Shown here: piece after piece, positions 1-8,429 of the stretch
Position numbering within the stretch: the first letter of the stretch is position 1
Layout of the letters: every line of letters begins with the position of its first letter
Assembly (NCBI GenBank): GCA_947498815.1
Contig: CANMLU010000008.1
Location: 1 to 64,000 of the forward strand
Direction: 5' to 3'
Length of the DNA stretch: 64,000 nucleotides
From: an uncultured Aquimarina sp.
GTDB lineage: Bacteria > Bacteroidota > Bacteroidia > Flavobacteriales > Flavobacteriaceae
Position numbers and translations under genes: made by a program
The notes under the pieces: generated by a model
What the model saw: the letters and a program-made list of their open reading frames with translations, nothing else
Told to the model about the DNA's origin: nothing
The model's database searches: none

Positions 1-31
1 AATAATACACATCATTTTTGCATTGATTAAG

Positions 32-84
32 AATCAAACTTTTTACCAAAACCGCTTGGATTTGTCATAGAAATCGAATTGACG
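32..84 (+). repeat. 53-bp dispersed repeat, copy 1
   Basis: This stretch is the reverse complement of 52766-52818 with a single mismatch seen by eye (aatcgaaTtgacg here, aatcgaaCtgacg there). It lies downstream of the DUF1801 gene. The second copy sits inside a larger palindrome upstream of a DinB gene, so this copy may be a partial element. Nothing in it codes. Confidence 0.8.
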
Positions 85-109
85 GGTATGGCCTGGATTA
101 TAAAATTCC

Positions 110-568
110 TTATTTCCTTTTCACTTTGCTTTCATACATTTCGATCCACTCTTGCACAGTCAATTTTGACGCTAATTCGCCTATTAACTCCATAGGAATT
201 TGATCTATTTTCTTAAATCGAATACAGCTTTTGCCCATATCCAATTTGGTTTTGACATGTTTTGGATATTCACCAACAAACCAATTCATGATATCCTCGT
301 CTGCATAAATACCACTGTGATAAACGGCAATGAAGTTCTTTTGCGAAGCAATATTCATGAAGGGTAGTGGTAATTTTGTATCACAATGGTACCCCGCTGG
401 ATAAATTTTATGCGGCACCACATATCCGATCATACCATAACTAATTTCTTCAGAAAAACCTTTTGGGAGATTGTCTTTAATCACTTTTCTAAGTGTATTC
501 ATTACCTGTTTTCGTTCTTCAGGAATAGCGGCTATATACTCGTCGGGTGTATTGGCTTTGTATTGCAT
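110..568 (-). CDS. DUF1801 domain protein (YdhG/YdeI-like)
   Basis: The 152-residue product matches the DUF1801 fold in length and pattern: an N-terminal helical part with the IAAIPEERKQVMNTLRKVI segment, then a SEEISYGMIGY strand region and a MNWF...CIRFKK C-terminal half. Proteins of this family are small soluble cytosolic proteins with a YdhG-like fold and no agreed function. There are no signal peptide or membrane segments. It stands alone on the minus strand, 58 bases from the next minus-strand gene. Family assignment is fairly sure; the role is unknown. Confidence 0.75.
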   Translation of the reverse strand: MQYKANTPDEYIAAIPEERKQVMNTLRKVIKDNLPKGFSEEISYGMIGYVVPHKIYPAGYHCDTKLPLPFMNIASQKNFIAVYHSGIYADEDIMNWFVGEYPKHVKTKLDMGKSCIRFKKIDQIPMELIGELASKLTVQEWIEMYESKVKRK

Positions 569-626
569 ATTTTTTGGTTTCGGTTTTAATTAAATCTATT
601 CAGCACTAGTATACATTTGTTAACTT

Positions 627-1148
627 TTAGGAATCCGTAACAGGTTTGCGTTGTAAAATTAATCCAGAAAGTAATGAAATGATAAATCCGATAATAAATA
701 CAGTAATAAACATAAGAAAAAAGCTCATAAAAGTATTTGAGAACAGTTCTTTTTGAGCTTCTAGCTTCTCAAACTCAATCTTAAACTCTGCCTCGGACAG
801 CGTACTCTTTAATTGTTCTACATGGTGTGCATAATACTCTGCCATAAAATCAGGATTGATGTACTTAACATATATGACATCCAGAACCCCAAATGCCAAA
901 GCGGCCATTAGACTTATGAGTACACCAATCAATAATGCTTTTCCAAATGTAACTACACCATTATTTTCTTTGTCGCGATAATGCTTTATTCCAAAAAAGA
1001 CAAAAAGTAAGGCTACCACGATGCCTGTATAGCCAATAACTTCTTGGATGGAGTAATCAAGGTTTTTTCCTAGAAACCATCCTGCAAGATTTAATACACA
1101 TATGGTAATAGCACTTAGAACTCCGTAGCGTAAAACTGTGTTTTTCAT
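627..1148 (-). CDS. DUF4199 family membrane protein
   Basis: The 173-residue protein has four hydrophobic segments (about residues 8-28, 34-54, 70-95 and 138-163) with a charged, glutamate-rich loop (about 100-135) between the third and fourth. This architecture and the LIGVLISLMAALAFGVLDV stretch fit DUF4199, an inner-membrane family common in Bacteroidota and without a known activity. The start at 1148 is followed by a typical short positively charged N-terminus. It may belong with the membrane-tethered LuxR regulator further upstream, but a REP-like repeat separates them. Confidence 0.7.
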   Translation of the reverse strand: MKNTVLRYGVLSAITICVLNLAGWFLGKNLDYSIQEVIGYTGIVVALLFVFFGIKHYRDKENNGVVTFGKALLIGVLISLMAALAFGVLDVIYVKYINPDFMAEYYAHHVEQLKSTLSEAEFKIEFEKLEAQKELFSNTFMSFFLMFITVFIIGFIISLLSGLILQRKPVTDS

Positions 1149-1252
1149 TTTGATGTTTATTTAAAGGTTTGATCCAAAGGTAGGTGCGTGTTGGTGATTT
1201 GGACTCATACTAAAGTATGAAATATTAATTTTAGAGTTAAAATTATCAATAC

Positions 1253-1330
1253 TTGTCATTCCGGTATAGACCGGAATCCACAAACTGACAAATATTTTAA
1301 AATGGATCCCAACCTACGTTGGGATGACAA
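1253..1330. repeat. Bipartite REP-like palindrome
   Basis: Two short hairpins form one larger inverted repeat. The outer arms are TTGTCATTCC (1253-1262) and GGGATGACAA (1321-1330), and each half contains its own stem (CCGG..CCGG and CCCAAC..GTTGGG) ending in an ATCCA/TGGAT box. It lies between two minus-strand genes. The layout is that of intergenic REP/BIME-like elements; a terminator role for the regulator gene is possible, but there is no T-run. Confidence 0.6.
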
Positions 1331-1351
1331 ATAGTAGTCGATTTTGAAAAA

Positions 1352-1768
1352 TCAATTTACTATTATCTGCAATTCTTTTGCAATCTGTATCGCTTGTGTA
1401 CGTCGTTTGGCATCTAGTTTTACCAATAGATTTGATACATGTGTTTTTATGGTGCTTTCTGAAACAAAAAGTTTATCTGCAATTTCTTTGTTTGATAATC
1501 CAGCAGCTATTTGACAAAGTACCTCATATTCTCTTTTACTGAGTCCTAACTCCTGGATTTTTTTATGGTCTATTTCTTGAGTTAACACTTTTTGTTTATG
1601 CAGTACCCTTTTGTTAATAATCACACCAATCACAAAGAAAATGATCGCGATCACGGCAATTACTGTTTCTATTGCGCTATTTCCGGTAAGAAGGCTATAC
1701 TTGCTTAACTGAAATAAGGCAAGCAACGCCACTACCAAAGTCCCAAATATTAGTATTGTTTTCCTCAC
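1352..1768 (-). CDS. Membrane-tethered LuxR-type regulator
   Basis: I place the start at a GTG (1766-1768), because the longer frame would run over the end of the HD-domain gene. The 139-residue product then begins with two transmembrane helices (about 4-22 and 33-52), a short charged linker, and a C-terminal LuxR/GerE helix-turn-helix (about 75-137). The HTH shows the family pattern LSKREYEVL..IAAGLSNKEIA..LFVSESTIKTHV. There is no receiver domain, so it is a membrane-anchored DNA-binding protein rather than a response regulator. It follows the HD gene by 25 bases and is probably in the same operon. Its target is unknown. Confidence 0.75.
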   Translation of the reverse strand: MRKTILIFGTLVVALLALFQLSKYSLLTGNSAIETVIAVIAIIFFVIGVIINKRVLHKQKVLTQEIDHKKIQELGLSKREYEVLCQIAAGLSNKEIADKLFVSESTIKTHVSNLLVKLDAKRRTQAIQIAKELQIIVN

Positions 1769-1793
1769 AGGATAAATGTAACAAAACTCTGGA

Positions 1794-2414
1794 TTACTTA
1801 GAAAGTAAATTGATCTCCTGTTGAAGATTTTCTTTGGCTTGTGTCTCAAATTTTGAGTAAAAATGATCGGTTTTGAAAATTCTTGGCATATCAATAAAAT
1901 GTTGAAGCACCTTAACCCTACCTTTGTTATACATAAAATCAGGGTAGTACTTGTACTCCTTTCTTACATTCTTGTAATACACTTCATAATTTTCCCATTC
2001 ACTTCCCAGAATGGCAAGATCGGCATCCGTGAAATAATTTACATCACTATTGTTGGAGGTATTATGCCCTTTGGTTGCTAGGATGATTTCATTACATACA
2101 TTAATTCGGTTTTTATCAATACCCAATGCACTTAATACTTCAATAGCTTTAAATGCGCTTTGTTCTTCATTATCTTGTTTTAGAACATTATAGATATAAT
2201 CATGATAAAACAATGCAAATAGCACCATATCCCAATCTTGAATTTGATCTTTGACTTTAATCAAACTTTTGTAAAGATGTTCTAGATGAGAAAGGTTATG
2301 ATAATAACGTTTTTTATTACCATGTTTTTTGGCAATGGCATTCCAAAGGGATTCAATTTGATTTGAATCATTAGAATAAGTGGTGAGTAACGATATGAAG
2401 ACCTCTTTTAACAA
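1794..2414 (-). CDS. HD-superfamily predicted metal-dependent hydrolase
   Basis: The 206-residue cytosolic protein has the signature of the COG4339-type HD hydrolases: an RYYHNLSHL motif near residue 37, the central FALFYHDYIYN motif (His-Asp metal pair), and a further conserved NEIILATKGH histidine region followed by YFTDADLAILG. These supply the usual histidine and aspartate ligands for a divalent metal. The substrate is unknown; phosphohydrolase activity is inferred from the superfamily. It overlaps the 3' end of the dehydrogenase gene by 7 bases, so the two are likely co-translated. Confidence 0.8.
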   Translation of the reverse strand: MLKEVFISLLTTYSNDSNQIESLWNAIAKKHGNKKRYYHNLSHLEHLYKSLIKVKDQIQDWDMVLFALFYHDYIYNVLKQDNEEQSAFKAIEVLSALGIDKNRINVCNEIILATKGHNTSNNSDVNYFTDADLAILGSEWENYEVYYKNVRKEYKYYPDFMYNKGRVKVLQHFIDMPRIFKTDHFYSKFETQAKENLQQEINLLSK

Positions 2415-3349
2415 AATACTGCTTTGATTTTATCTACAATGGTTTGAGCCAATTTTTCTTTGGATTCGATAGTCCATCCTGCAACGTGTGGGCTTAACAG
2501 TACATTATCCATTGTAAGCAACTCCTGGAATGCCTTTGGCATTTCCTTTTTGGAGGCAAATAAGTTTTCAAAAGATGACTTTTCATATTCCAAAACATCA
2601 AGACCTGCACCCAGTATTTTTTCTTTTTTGAGAGCTTCGACCAGATCTGTGGTCACAACACTTTTACCACGAGCTGTATTAATCAGCCAAAATGGTTTTT
2701 TAAATTTATTAATAAAAGCTGTATTAATCATCCCAATAGTTTTGCGAGTTTCGGGAGTGTGCAAACTTAGGACATCAGTTTTTTCAAAAAGCTCTTTAAG
2801 GTCTACTTGGGTAGCATCGCTATTTTCGACATCTTCGAGGATATCATAACAAATTACTTCGACATTAAAACCACGAAGCTTGCGAGCAAAGGCTCTTCCC
2901 ATATTTCCGTATCCGATAATGCTCACCGTTTTGCCATCCAATTCGAGTCCGCGATGTGCTTCGCGAAGCCATTTACCATCGTGTACACTTTGATCACCCA
3001 GGTTTAGTTTATTAAACAAAGACAAAATCATACCTAGTGCATGTTCTCCTACCGCATTACGATTACCTTCGGGAGCGTTGAATAGTTTGATACCTAATTT
3101 ATCGGCATAGTCGGTATCAATGTTTTCAAGTCCGGCACCCACGCGACCTATAAATTTTAGGTTCGTTGCTTTATTCAAAAAGCTTTTGTCAATGGCAAAA
3201 CGACTTCGGATAATGATACCATCATAACTCGCAATTTTGGATTCAACTTCTTGCTTGGTTGCTATATAATCTTCATCATTTTTAAAACCAGCTGCTGTAA
3301 GTTGTTCTAATAATAGGGGGTGATTGTTGTCTAGGTGAAGAATTTTCAT
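2408..3349 (-). CDS. D-2-hydroxyacid dehydrogenase (phosphoglycerate dehydrogenase-like)
   Basis: This NAD-dependent cytosolic oxidoreductase has the two-lobed 2-hydroxyacid dehydrogenase layout: a split catalytic domain around a Rossmann fold with GYGNMG, then the NTARG segment carrying the catalytic arginine, and SPHVAGWT with the catalytic histidine. GRVGAGLENID is typical of the SerA/HPR side of the family. At about 313 residues it lacks the C-terminal ACT domain of long SerA proteins. I prefer the internal ATG at 3349 (MKILHLD) over the one at 3370, because family members start there. It could make 3-phosphohydroxypyruvate or act on another 2-ketoacid. It is first in an operon with the HD hydrolase and LuxR gene. 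Confidence 0.8.
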   Translation of the reverse strand: MKILHLDNNHPLLLEQLTAAGFKNDEDYIATKQEVESKIASYDGIIIRSRFAIDKSFLNKATNLKFIGRVGAGLENIDTDYADKLGIKLFNAPEGNRNAVGEHALGMILSLFNKLNLGDQSVHDGKWLREAHRGLELDGKTVSIIGYGNMGRAFARKLRGFNVEVICYDILEDVENSDATQVDLKELFEKTDVLSLHTPETRKTIGMINTAFINKFKKPFWLINTARGKSVVTTDLVEALKKEKILGAGLDVLEYEKSSFENLFASKKEMPKAFQELLTMDNVLLSPHVAGWTIESKEKLAQTIVDKIKAVFC

Positions 3350-3678
3350 GTGTGATATATTGCTATTCAAAATTAAGTATTAAAAAACAGAAAATGGCAA
3401 CTTTTGGGGATGCAGCTCTTATAAATTTATCATAAAAGATTTATATTTCACCTCCTCCTAATGGCCTCGAATTACTTTGGTATTGACTTGCGTTGGTACA
3501 ATAACGCTTGGCGGGATAAAGTATATGTTTATCTTTATTAGTAAGTTTGTTGGTGATGAGATATCGTATCCCCTTTTATGTGTTTTTTCTTGTCATGATT
3601 ACGTAGTGTTACTTATACTCTTGTACCTCCTGTATGCATAACTTTGCAATACAAATTCATTATTAAACTTATTGGGCT
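3350..3678. other. Divergent intergenic region, T9SS gene promoter
   Basis: This non-coding gap separates the dehydrogenase operon from the plus-strand T9SS gene. The only clear signal I see is a Bacteroidota-type -7 element, TAACTTTG (3639-3646), 33 bases before the T9SS start codon, with a TTG at 3621-3623 upstream. No ORF or hairpin of note. Confidence 0.5.
3639..3646 (+). promoter_or_regulatory. Candidate -7 element (TAnnTTTG) of the T9SS gene
   Basis: TAACTTTG matches the Bacteroidota -7 consensus TAnnTTTG exactly and would give a leader of about 25 bases before ATG 3679. The TTG at 3621 is closer than the usual -33 spacing, so the assignment rests on the -7 box. Confidence 0.5.
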
Positions 3679-5433
3679 ATGATTAAAAAACTACTCACAG
3701 GGATATTTTATATTTTTTTTTCTACTTCGGCTTTTTCGCAGTTTTTTACAACCGATGTTATTGTACAAGGCTCCATGCAAATAGGTACAGATGCAACGAA
3801 TGGCTACAGTTTTGGATCTGACACTTTTGTGATGTCCGAGAATAACCTTAGAATGTTATTTGACGATACTTCGGCTAGTGCATACTTTCCAAACAATGAT
3901 TGGCGTTTTACTTTTAATGATCAAACAAATGGAGGAGGAAATTATTTTTCGATAGACGATGTTACTGGCGGTACTGTTCCATTCAGAATAGATGCTAAGG
4001 CTCCAAATAATTCGTTTCGTATTGCAGATAATGGAAATGTAGGAATTGGGACCAATAATCCAGGAAGTATAGAGCTCAATATTGCCGACGATGATACTCC
4101 AACCGTGCGTTTTGCACAGAGTGGAGGAGGATTTGGGAACCAATCCTGGGATATAGCTGGGAATGAGGCTAATTTCTTTATACGAGACGTAACTAATGGC
4201 AGTAAGTTGCCATTTAAAATTCAACCCAAAGCACCAACAAATACTTTGGCCATAGGACAGAATGGAAATATTGGTGTAGGTTTTGGAGGAAACGTATTTC
4301 CTGGTATCAATGCCAATGCTTCTATCCACATGGCGTCTACTACCAAAGGACTCTTGATTAATAGAATGACTACAGGCCAACGTGCTACATTTGCAGGAAA
4401 TCTAGATGCCAGTTTGAATGGAATGATGATATATGATACTGATGAGAATAAATTATATCTATGGAACGGTACCGAATGGGTTACTGATACCGATTCACAA
4501 GATCTCAATCTTTCGGGTGATATATTGAGTCTAACAAATGATGCTACAACAGTAGATCTCTCGGGGTATTTAGACAATACGGATAATCAAGAACTCTCGT
4601 TGACTACAAATACCTTAAGTATTTCCGGAGGAGCGGTTTCGGTAGATCTTTCTAAGTATTTGGATAATACAGATGCTCAAGATTTAGATATTTCGGGTAA
4701 CATATTGAGCTTGACGAATGATGGCACTACTGTAGATCTTTCGGGATATCTTGATAATACAGATGCACAAACCTTAAGCTTTGATAATGGTAATCTAAGT
4801 ATTGCAGGTGGAAATAGTATTGATCTTTCGGCATTGCAAGATGGTACAGGTACGGATAGTCAGACCTTGGATTTAACTGCGAATGTTTTAAGTATCACCA
4901 ATGGAAATACAGTTGATCTCTCTGCTTTCGTAAATACTGACACTCAGAATTTGACATCAGCAAACCTAAATGGTACAAATCTTACGATTGAGATTGAAAA
5001 TGGTACTTCGGTGACTGTAGATCTAGCGCCCATAGTCTCATCATTAGAATCCGATCTTGCCAATGCACAAGATGAAATTTTTGTATTACAAACTCAAATG
5101 ACCGAAATATTATCAAGGTTAGATGCATTAGAACAAAGTGTTGTTGGTCAAGACAACCCACTAGAAAAAGGAAATAGGCCCATACTATATCAAAATATTC
5201 CTAATCCGTTTAATGGAACTTCAACCATTAAATATTACCTTCCAGAAGGAATTAACAATGCATCTATTGTATTTAGTGACGTAACTGGGAAAGTATTTTC
5301 TACAGTTTCTCTTAAAGAAACAGGAGACGGAGAACTAAATGTTAACAGTGATGGATTAGCAAGAGGAACATATTTTTATACATTATATGTTGGAAGCAGA
5401 AAGTTCGAAACCAAAAAGATGGTGATAGAATAG
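3679..5433 (+). CDS. Secreted T9SS protein with fibre-like beta repeats
   Basis: The 584-residue protein has a signal peptide (residues 1-20, ending near AFSQ). The N-terminal half carries NVGIGTNNPG-type motifs seen in bacterial fibre and surface proteins. From about residue 270 to 450 there are five to six imperfect repeats of about 32 residues built on a DLSGNILSLTNDGTTVDLSG theme with DNTDAQ spacers. A short coiled coil (about 455-487) and a C-terminal type IX sorting domain (last ~75 residues, NIPNPFNGTSTIKYYLPEG onward, ending KKMVIE) follow. It is therefore exported by Sec, then carried across the outer membrane by T9SS. The repeats suggest a trimeric fibre or adhesin. The ligand is unknown. 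Confidence 0.8.
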   Translation: MIKKLLTGIFYIFFSTSAFSQFFTTDVIVQGSMQIGTDATNGYSFGSDTFVMSENNLRMLFDDTSASAYFPNNDWRFTFNDQTNGGGNYFSIDDVTGGTVPFRIDAKAPNNSFRIADNGNVGIGTNNPGSIELNIADDDTPTVRFAQSGGGFGNQSWDIAGNEANFFIRDVTNGSKLPFKIQPKAPTNTLAIGQNGNIGVGFGGNVFPGINANASIHMASTTKGLLINRMTTGQRATFAGNLDASLNGMMIYDTDENKLYLWNGTEWVTDTDSQDLNLSGDILSLTNDATTVDLSGYLDNTDNQELSLTTNTLSISGGAVSVDLSKYLDNTDAQDLDISGNILSLTNDGTTVDLSGYLDNTDAQTLSFDNGNLSIAGGNSIDLSALQDGTGTDSQTLDLTANVLSITNGNTVDLSAFVNTDTQNLTSANLNGTNLTIEIENGTSVTVDLAPIVSSLESDLANAQDEIFVLQTQMTEILSRLDALEQSVVGQDNPLEKGNRPILYQNIPNPFNGTSTIKYYLPEGINNASIVFSDVTGKVFSTVSLKETGDGELNVNSDGLARGTYFYTLYVGSRKFETKKMVIE

Positions 5434-5452
5434 AACAAGGAATTTAATATGA

Positions 5453-5482
5453 AACCATTCAAGAAATTGAATGGTTTTTTTC
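5453..5482 (+). terminator. Rho-independent terminator of the T9SS gene
   Basis: The stem AACCATTC/GAATGGTT (5453-5460 and 5469-5476), with an 8-base loop, runs into a T-rich tail 20 bases after the stop codon. Confidence 0.85.
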
Positions 5483-5583
5483 TTTAAAATAGCTCCCTAT
5501 TTAATCCAATTTAGCCTTCCTTTTGTTGTTTTGTTCACTATATGCGTCTTTCTTTATGAATTAATCATTTAAATATATAAATT

Positions 5584-5751
5584 ATGTTAAAGAATATTAT
5601 GAATTTACATGGGATCCAACAATTAAGGAAATCAGAGCAAACAGTTCTTAATGGTGGAGGGTTTATCAATAAATGCTCAAGAAACGGAGTTTGTTTGGTA
5701 TTCGATAATTCTTGTTATGAAATAGAATGCCATCTATGGAATGAAGCGTAA
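5584..5751 (+). CDS. Orphan GG-leader peptide (55 aa)
   Basis: This short gene encodes a 55-residue peptide with an amphipathic leader, a LNGGG double-glycine site at residues 22-26 and a cysteine-bearing tail of about 30 residues (Cys at 31, 37, 44 and 49). That is the Bacteroidota pattern of bacteriocin/RiPP precursors cut by a C39-type peptidase after GG. It has its own perfect terminator hairpin downstream. No maturation enzyme or exporter lies next to it. Function as an exported peptide is inferred from the leader only. Confidence 0.65.
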   Translation: MLKNIMNLHGIQQLRKSEQTVLNGGGFINKCSRNGVCLVFDNSCYEIECHLWNEA

Positions 5752-5758
5752 ATCGTAT

Positions 5759-5819
5759 AAGATTGTTCTAAAAAGAGGGTGTGTGAAAAATTCATAGCTC
5801 CTCTTTTTAGAACAATCTT
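5759..5819. terminator. Bidirectional terminator, perfect 20-bp stem
   Basis: The arms 5759-5778 and 5800-5819 are perfect reverse complements of 20 bases, with A-rich and T-rich ends that suit termination on both strands. The convergent genes are the GG-leader peptide (ends 5751) and the minus-strand gene whose stop codon (5807-5809) lies within the right arm. Confidence 0.85.
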
Positions 5820-6292
5820 AATTCGAGTTGTTCACCATCACCAAGCGAACCCCATTTAAATAGTACTTCTGAAAATAACTGCCTAATTTGATTTAATTTA
5901 TGGTCATCAAAACCCTCTGGAAATGGGATGTTATTTTCTGCCAAAACATTGCTAAGAGTTTTTATAAAACCTGAATCTTCTCCGGTATTTAAAAACTCAA
6001 TCTGTAATAAGTTAACTATATGTTCTGTTTGGATAGCAGAAACATGTAGGTTAGAAGGCTTAAGTTCTTCTGGACGCTTATCTTTTGGAAGTTCAAAATC
6101 TTGGATTTCATATCCTTGCTTCAGAATTCCATAAAAAGCATTGGTAAACCCCATCACCTTTTCAACAGCATAATGTGCCAGATCATGAGTTTCTGTACCC
6201 TTGTGCAATTTCGACCATGTAATGCTTTGATCCTTACGGATACAAGTTAGGATACTGGGTTTTGAGACCCCTTTTTTGAGTTGAATAACCAT
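5807..6292 (-). CDS. Conserved hypothetical protein
   Basis: The 161-residue soluble protein opens with a basic beta-type segment (MVIQLKKGVSKPSILTCIRKD), then a THDLAHYAVEKVMGF segment in which the two histidines and glutamate could form a metal or active site, and ends with a helical C-terminus. I do not recognise a named family. No signal peptide or membrane segment. It is the last gene before the bidirectional terminator and lies 34 bases after the Gfo/Idh gene, so it may be co-transcribed with it. Confidence 0.6.
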   Translation of the reverse strand: MVIQLKKGVSKPSILTCIRKDQSITWSKLHKGTETHDLAHYAVEKVMGFTNAFYGILKQGYEIQDFELPKDKRPEELKPSNLHVSAIQTEHIVNLLQIEFLNTGEDSGFIKTLSNVLAENNIPFPEGFDDHKLNQIRQLFSEVLFKWGSLGDGEQLELRLF

Positions 6293-6325
6293 ACATTTTA
6301 AAATTGAAGATATCTTATCTTGAAT

Positions 6326-7414
6326 TTATACTAATGATATTTTTTTTCCACTTTTTGCTGATTGATATATTGCTTCTACAATCTTGATGTCCTTCATGCC
6401 TTCTTCTCCAGATACCATAACTGGTTTGTTGTTGACAATGGCAAGCGCGTCATCATCCATTTGTTTGGCCTGTTGGTTTTGTACCCTTAGGTTTAAAAGT
6501 GTTCCATCACTTGCTTTGCCATTAATTCCGCCATATGCCTGAAAAGGACTTAGGCCATACCATCCTTTTTCGCAATCAACATGCAGTGCATTCATTCCTC
6601 CACCAAGACTAGTTTTACATTTTGCAATTGCTCCCGATGGGAATTCTAGTGTAAAGTGAGTGGTTTCATCTACTTCAGTATAAATTTTTGGTCTGTTTGT
6701 AGTGTGATTAGCTTTTAGTACGGCTATGGGTTCCTCGCCAGTCACATATCTGGTAGCATTAAGAGGATATACACCCATATCATACATTGCACCGCCACCA
6801 AGGGCTTTATTTTGTTTCCAATGATCGGACCTCGAATCGTAATACCCAGCTTCAGCCGATACTGTTTTTATATTTCCATAAGGTTTGGATACAGCCCATT
6901 GTATGATTTGCCGGGTGTTGGGTTCATGTTGCATGCGATATCCAATAGATAATTTCACTTTGTTTTTGGCACATGCATCAATAATGGATCGACATTCTGC
7001 AGCGGTTCTTGCCATTGGTTTTTCGCACCATACATGTTTGCCTGTGTTGGCTGCTTTTATAGCATATTGGGCGTGTAACCCCGTTGGGAGTACAATATAA
7101 ATCACATCAATATCAGGATTATTGGCTATGCGATCCATATTTTCATAATTGTAAATATTTTTATCAGGAATGCTATATCGTTTTTGCCATTTTGGGATTT
7201 TCCAAGGACTTCCAGTAACAATTGCTGTAAGATGACAATGTTTTGTAAGTTGCAATGCAGGAGCCAATAAATCAGTGCTATAATACCCTAGTCCTACCAG
7301 GCAAACTCCTAATTTTTTTTGGATTGAGTTCGAAAATAGATTAGAGTAGGGGAACAGGCTATATCCCAAGAATAAACTTGTACGCTTTACAAAAGTTCTT
7401 CGATTTAGTTTCAT
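6326..7414 (-). CDS. Gfo/Idh/MocA family oxidoreductase, exported
   Basis: The 362-residue protein has an N-terminal export signal with a twin-arginine-like RRTFVKR motif and a hydrophobic stretch (about 11-30). A Rossmann domain follows (GVCLVGLGYYS), then the family's EKP motif (WCEKPMA, near residue 132) and a C-terminal alpha/beta domain (GGGAMYDMGVYPLNA). These are NAD(P)-dependent sugar or polyol oxidoreductases. The Tat-like leader suggests folding with cofactor before export, as in glucose-fructose oxidoreductase. The substrate cannot be told. It stands between the conserved hypothetical and cupin genes. Confidence 0.8.
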   Translation of the reverse strand: MKLNRRTFVKRTSLFLGYSLFPYSNLFSNSIQKKLGVCLVGLGYYSTDLLAPALQLTKHCHLTAIVTGSPWKIPKWQKRYSIPDKNIYNYENMDRIANNPDIDVIYIVLPTGLHAQYAIKAANTGKHVWCEKPMARTAAECRSIIDACAKNKVKLSIGYRMQHEPNTRQIIQWAVSKPYGNIKTVSAEAGYYDSRSDHWKQNKALGGGAMYDMGVYPLNATRYVTGEEPIAVLKANHTTNRPKIYTEVDETTHFTLEFPSGAIAKCKTSLGGGMNALHVDCEKGWYGLSPFQAYGGINGKASDGTLLNLRVQNQQAKQMDDDALAIVNNKPVMVSGEEGMKDIKIVEAIYQSAKSGKKISLV

Positions 7415-7504
7415 ATCCTTCGATTTTGAATAACGAATTCAAAAGATAAGAGTTATTCTAACTAAATTATGTTGTTGCTTTGTTAAATGGAACCCCCAGG
7501 TTTC

Positions 7505-7876
7505 TTAAATGTCAATATATTGAGCAACGGTTCTCTCGCTCTCAACTTCTCCGGTATGTTTGGTGCTTTGTTTTTCAAAAAGTAACACATGCACCTCTTC
7601 ATTGTCTTTAGTAGATGGACAATGTTCTACTCCTTTTGGAACGACAATAAGTTCGCCTGGATTTATGGTTACAGTTTTATCTCTGAACTTCATATAAAGG
7701 GTACCTTTCACTACCTGAAATAACTCATCTTCATTATCGTGTTTATGCCAAATAAAATCACCACATAACTTGGCAAGGTATATTTGGTTATCATCAACAG
7801 TTGCTATTCGGTGTGGATGCCATTGCTTGTCGAATTTGGATAATTTTTCTTTGATGTTAATTGCTTCCATAAACAT
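7505..7876 (-). CDS. Cupin-domain protein
   Basis: The 123-residue protein is a single conserved beta-barrel cupin. Motif 1 is seen as WHKHDNEDELFQVVKG (two His and one Glu ligand) and motif 2 as PKGVEHCP (last His ligand), so a divalent metal should bind. Such small cupins include mannose-6-phosphate isomerase-like and dioxygenase-like proteins; the substrate is not deducible. The start could also be the second ATG at 7870. It lies 8 bases after the thioesterase gene and is probably co-transcribed with it. Confidence 0.8.
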   Translation of the reverse strand: MFMEAINIKEKLSKFDKQWHPHRIATVDDNQIYLAKLCGDFIWHKHDNEDELFQVVKGTLYMKFRDKTVTINPGELIVVPKGVEHCPSTKDNEEVHVLLFEKQSTKHTGEVESERTVAQYIDI

Positions 7877-7884
7877 GAATTATT

Positions 7885-8280
7885 TTAAAGAAACAAGTTA
7901 CTTATTTCATTTGTGATCCTGGCTGGTCTTAACGTTTCTTTATAGAGTAAACACCAGCTTGTTTTGGCAGAAACCAACACTTTTTGAGTAGTTGTATTGA
8001 TGATTTTGGTATGACGTTCGCTCTTAACTCCTCTGTAATTATCAATCCAGGTTTGTATGGTGATTTTATCATTTTCAAAGGCAGGACTATGGTATTCAAT
8101 GAAGTGATTGAGCACTACCCAAACATAGGTGTTTCTAATGGCGTCATCAGTTTTTGATTCCCAGTGCTTTTTGGCGATATCCTGCACCCATTGTAGGTAT
8201 ACTACGTTGTTTACATGATCCATATCGTCTATTGCTGATTCTGGAACGGTAAAGTGGTGTTCAAATATTTTGGATTTCAT
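7885..8280 (-). CDS. Acyl-CoA thioesterase, 4HBT/YbgC-like hotdog fold
   Basis: The 131-residue protein has the 4-hydroxybenzoyl-CoA thioesterase pattern: DMDHVNNVVYLQWVQD near residue 19 carries the catalytic aspartate, and the long central helix and beta-sheet follow. Members hydrolyse acyl-CoA thioesters in the cytosol and act as dimers or tetramers. The acyl chain specificity is unknown. It is upstream of the cupin gene in the same direction. Confidence 0.8.
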   Translation of the reverse strand: MKSKIFEHHFTVPESAIDDMDHVNNVVYLQWVQDIAKKHWESKTDDAIRNTYVWVVLNHFIEYHSPAFENDKITIQTWIDNYRGVKSERHTKIINTTTQKVLVSAKTSWCLLYKETLRPARITNEISNLFL

Positions 8281-8362
8281 TGGAGATTTTTGAGTTTACA
8301 TGGTTAACCCGGGTTTAAAATTACAACAATTTTGATTTTCGGGCAGTGATTGTAACGGCAGC

Positions 8363-8396
8363 TTTTGCAAAACTTTCATAAAAGGTTTTGCAAAAC
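8363..8396. repeat. TTTTGCAAAAC direct repeat in mgtE-thioesterase gap
   Basis: The palindromic 11-mer TTTTGCAAAAC occurs at 8363-8373 and again at 8386-8396, within an otherwise non-coding 149-base gap. This could be a remnant of a small dispersed element. No function is shown. Confidence 0.4.
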
Positions 8397-8429
8397 TATA
8401 GTGAAAAGCACGGTGCTTGCAGCCCGCCC

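Noticed and set aside
3856-4380. 174-codon minus-strand frame inside the T9SS gene
   Set aside because: It is a shadow of the plus-strand gene: no homology pattern, odd composition, and fully inside a well-supported coding region.
4486-5034. Tandem repeats in the T9SS gene as a CRISPR-like array
   Set aside because: The repeats are imperfect, in frame, with a period near 96 bases, and encode beta-rich protein repeats. There are no cas genes in the window.
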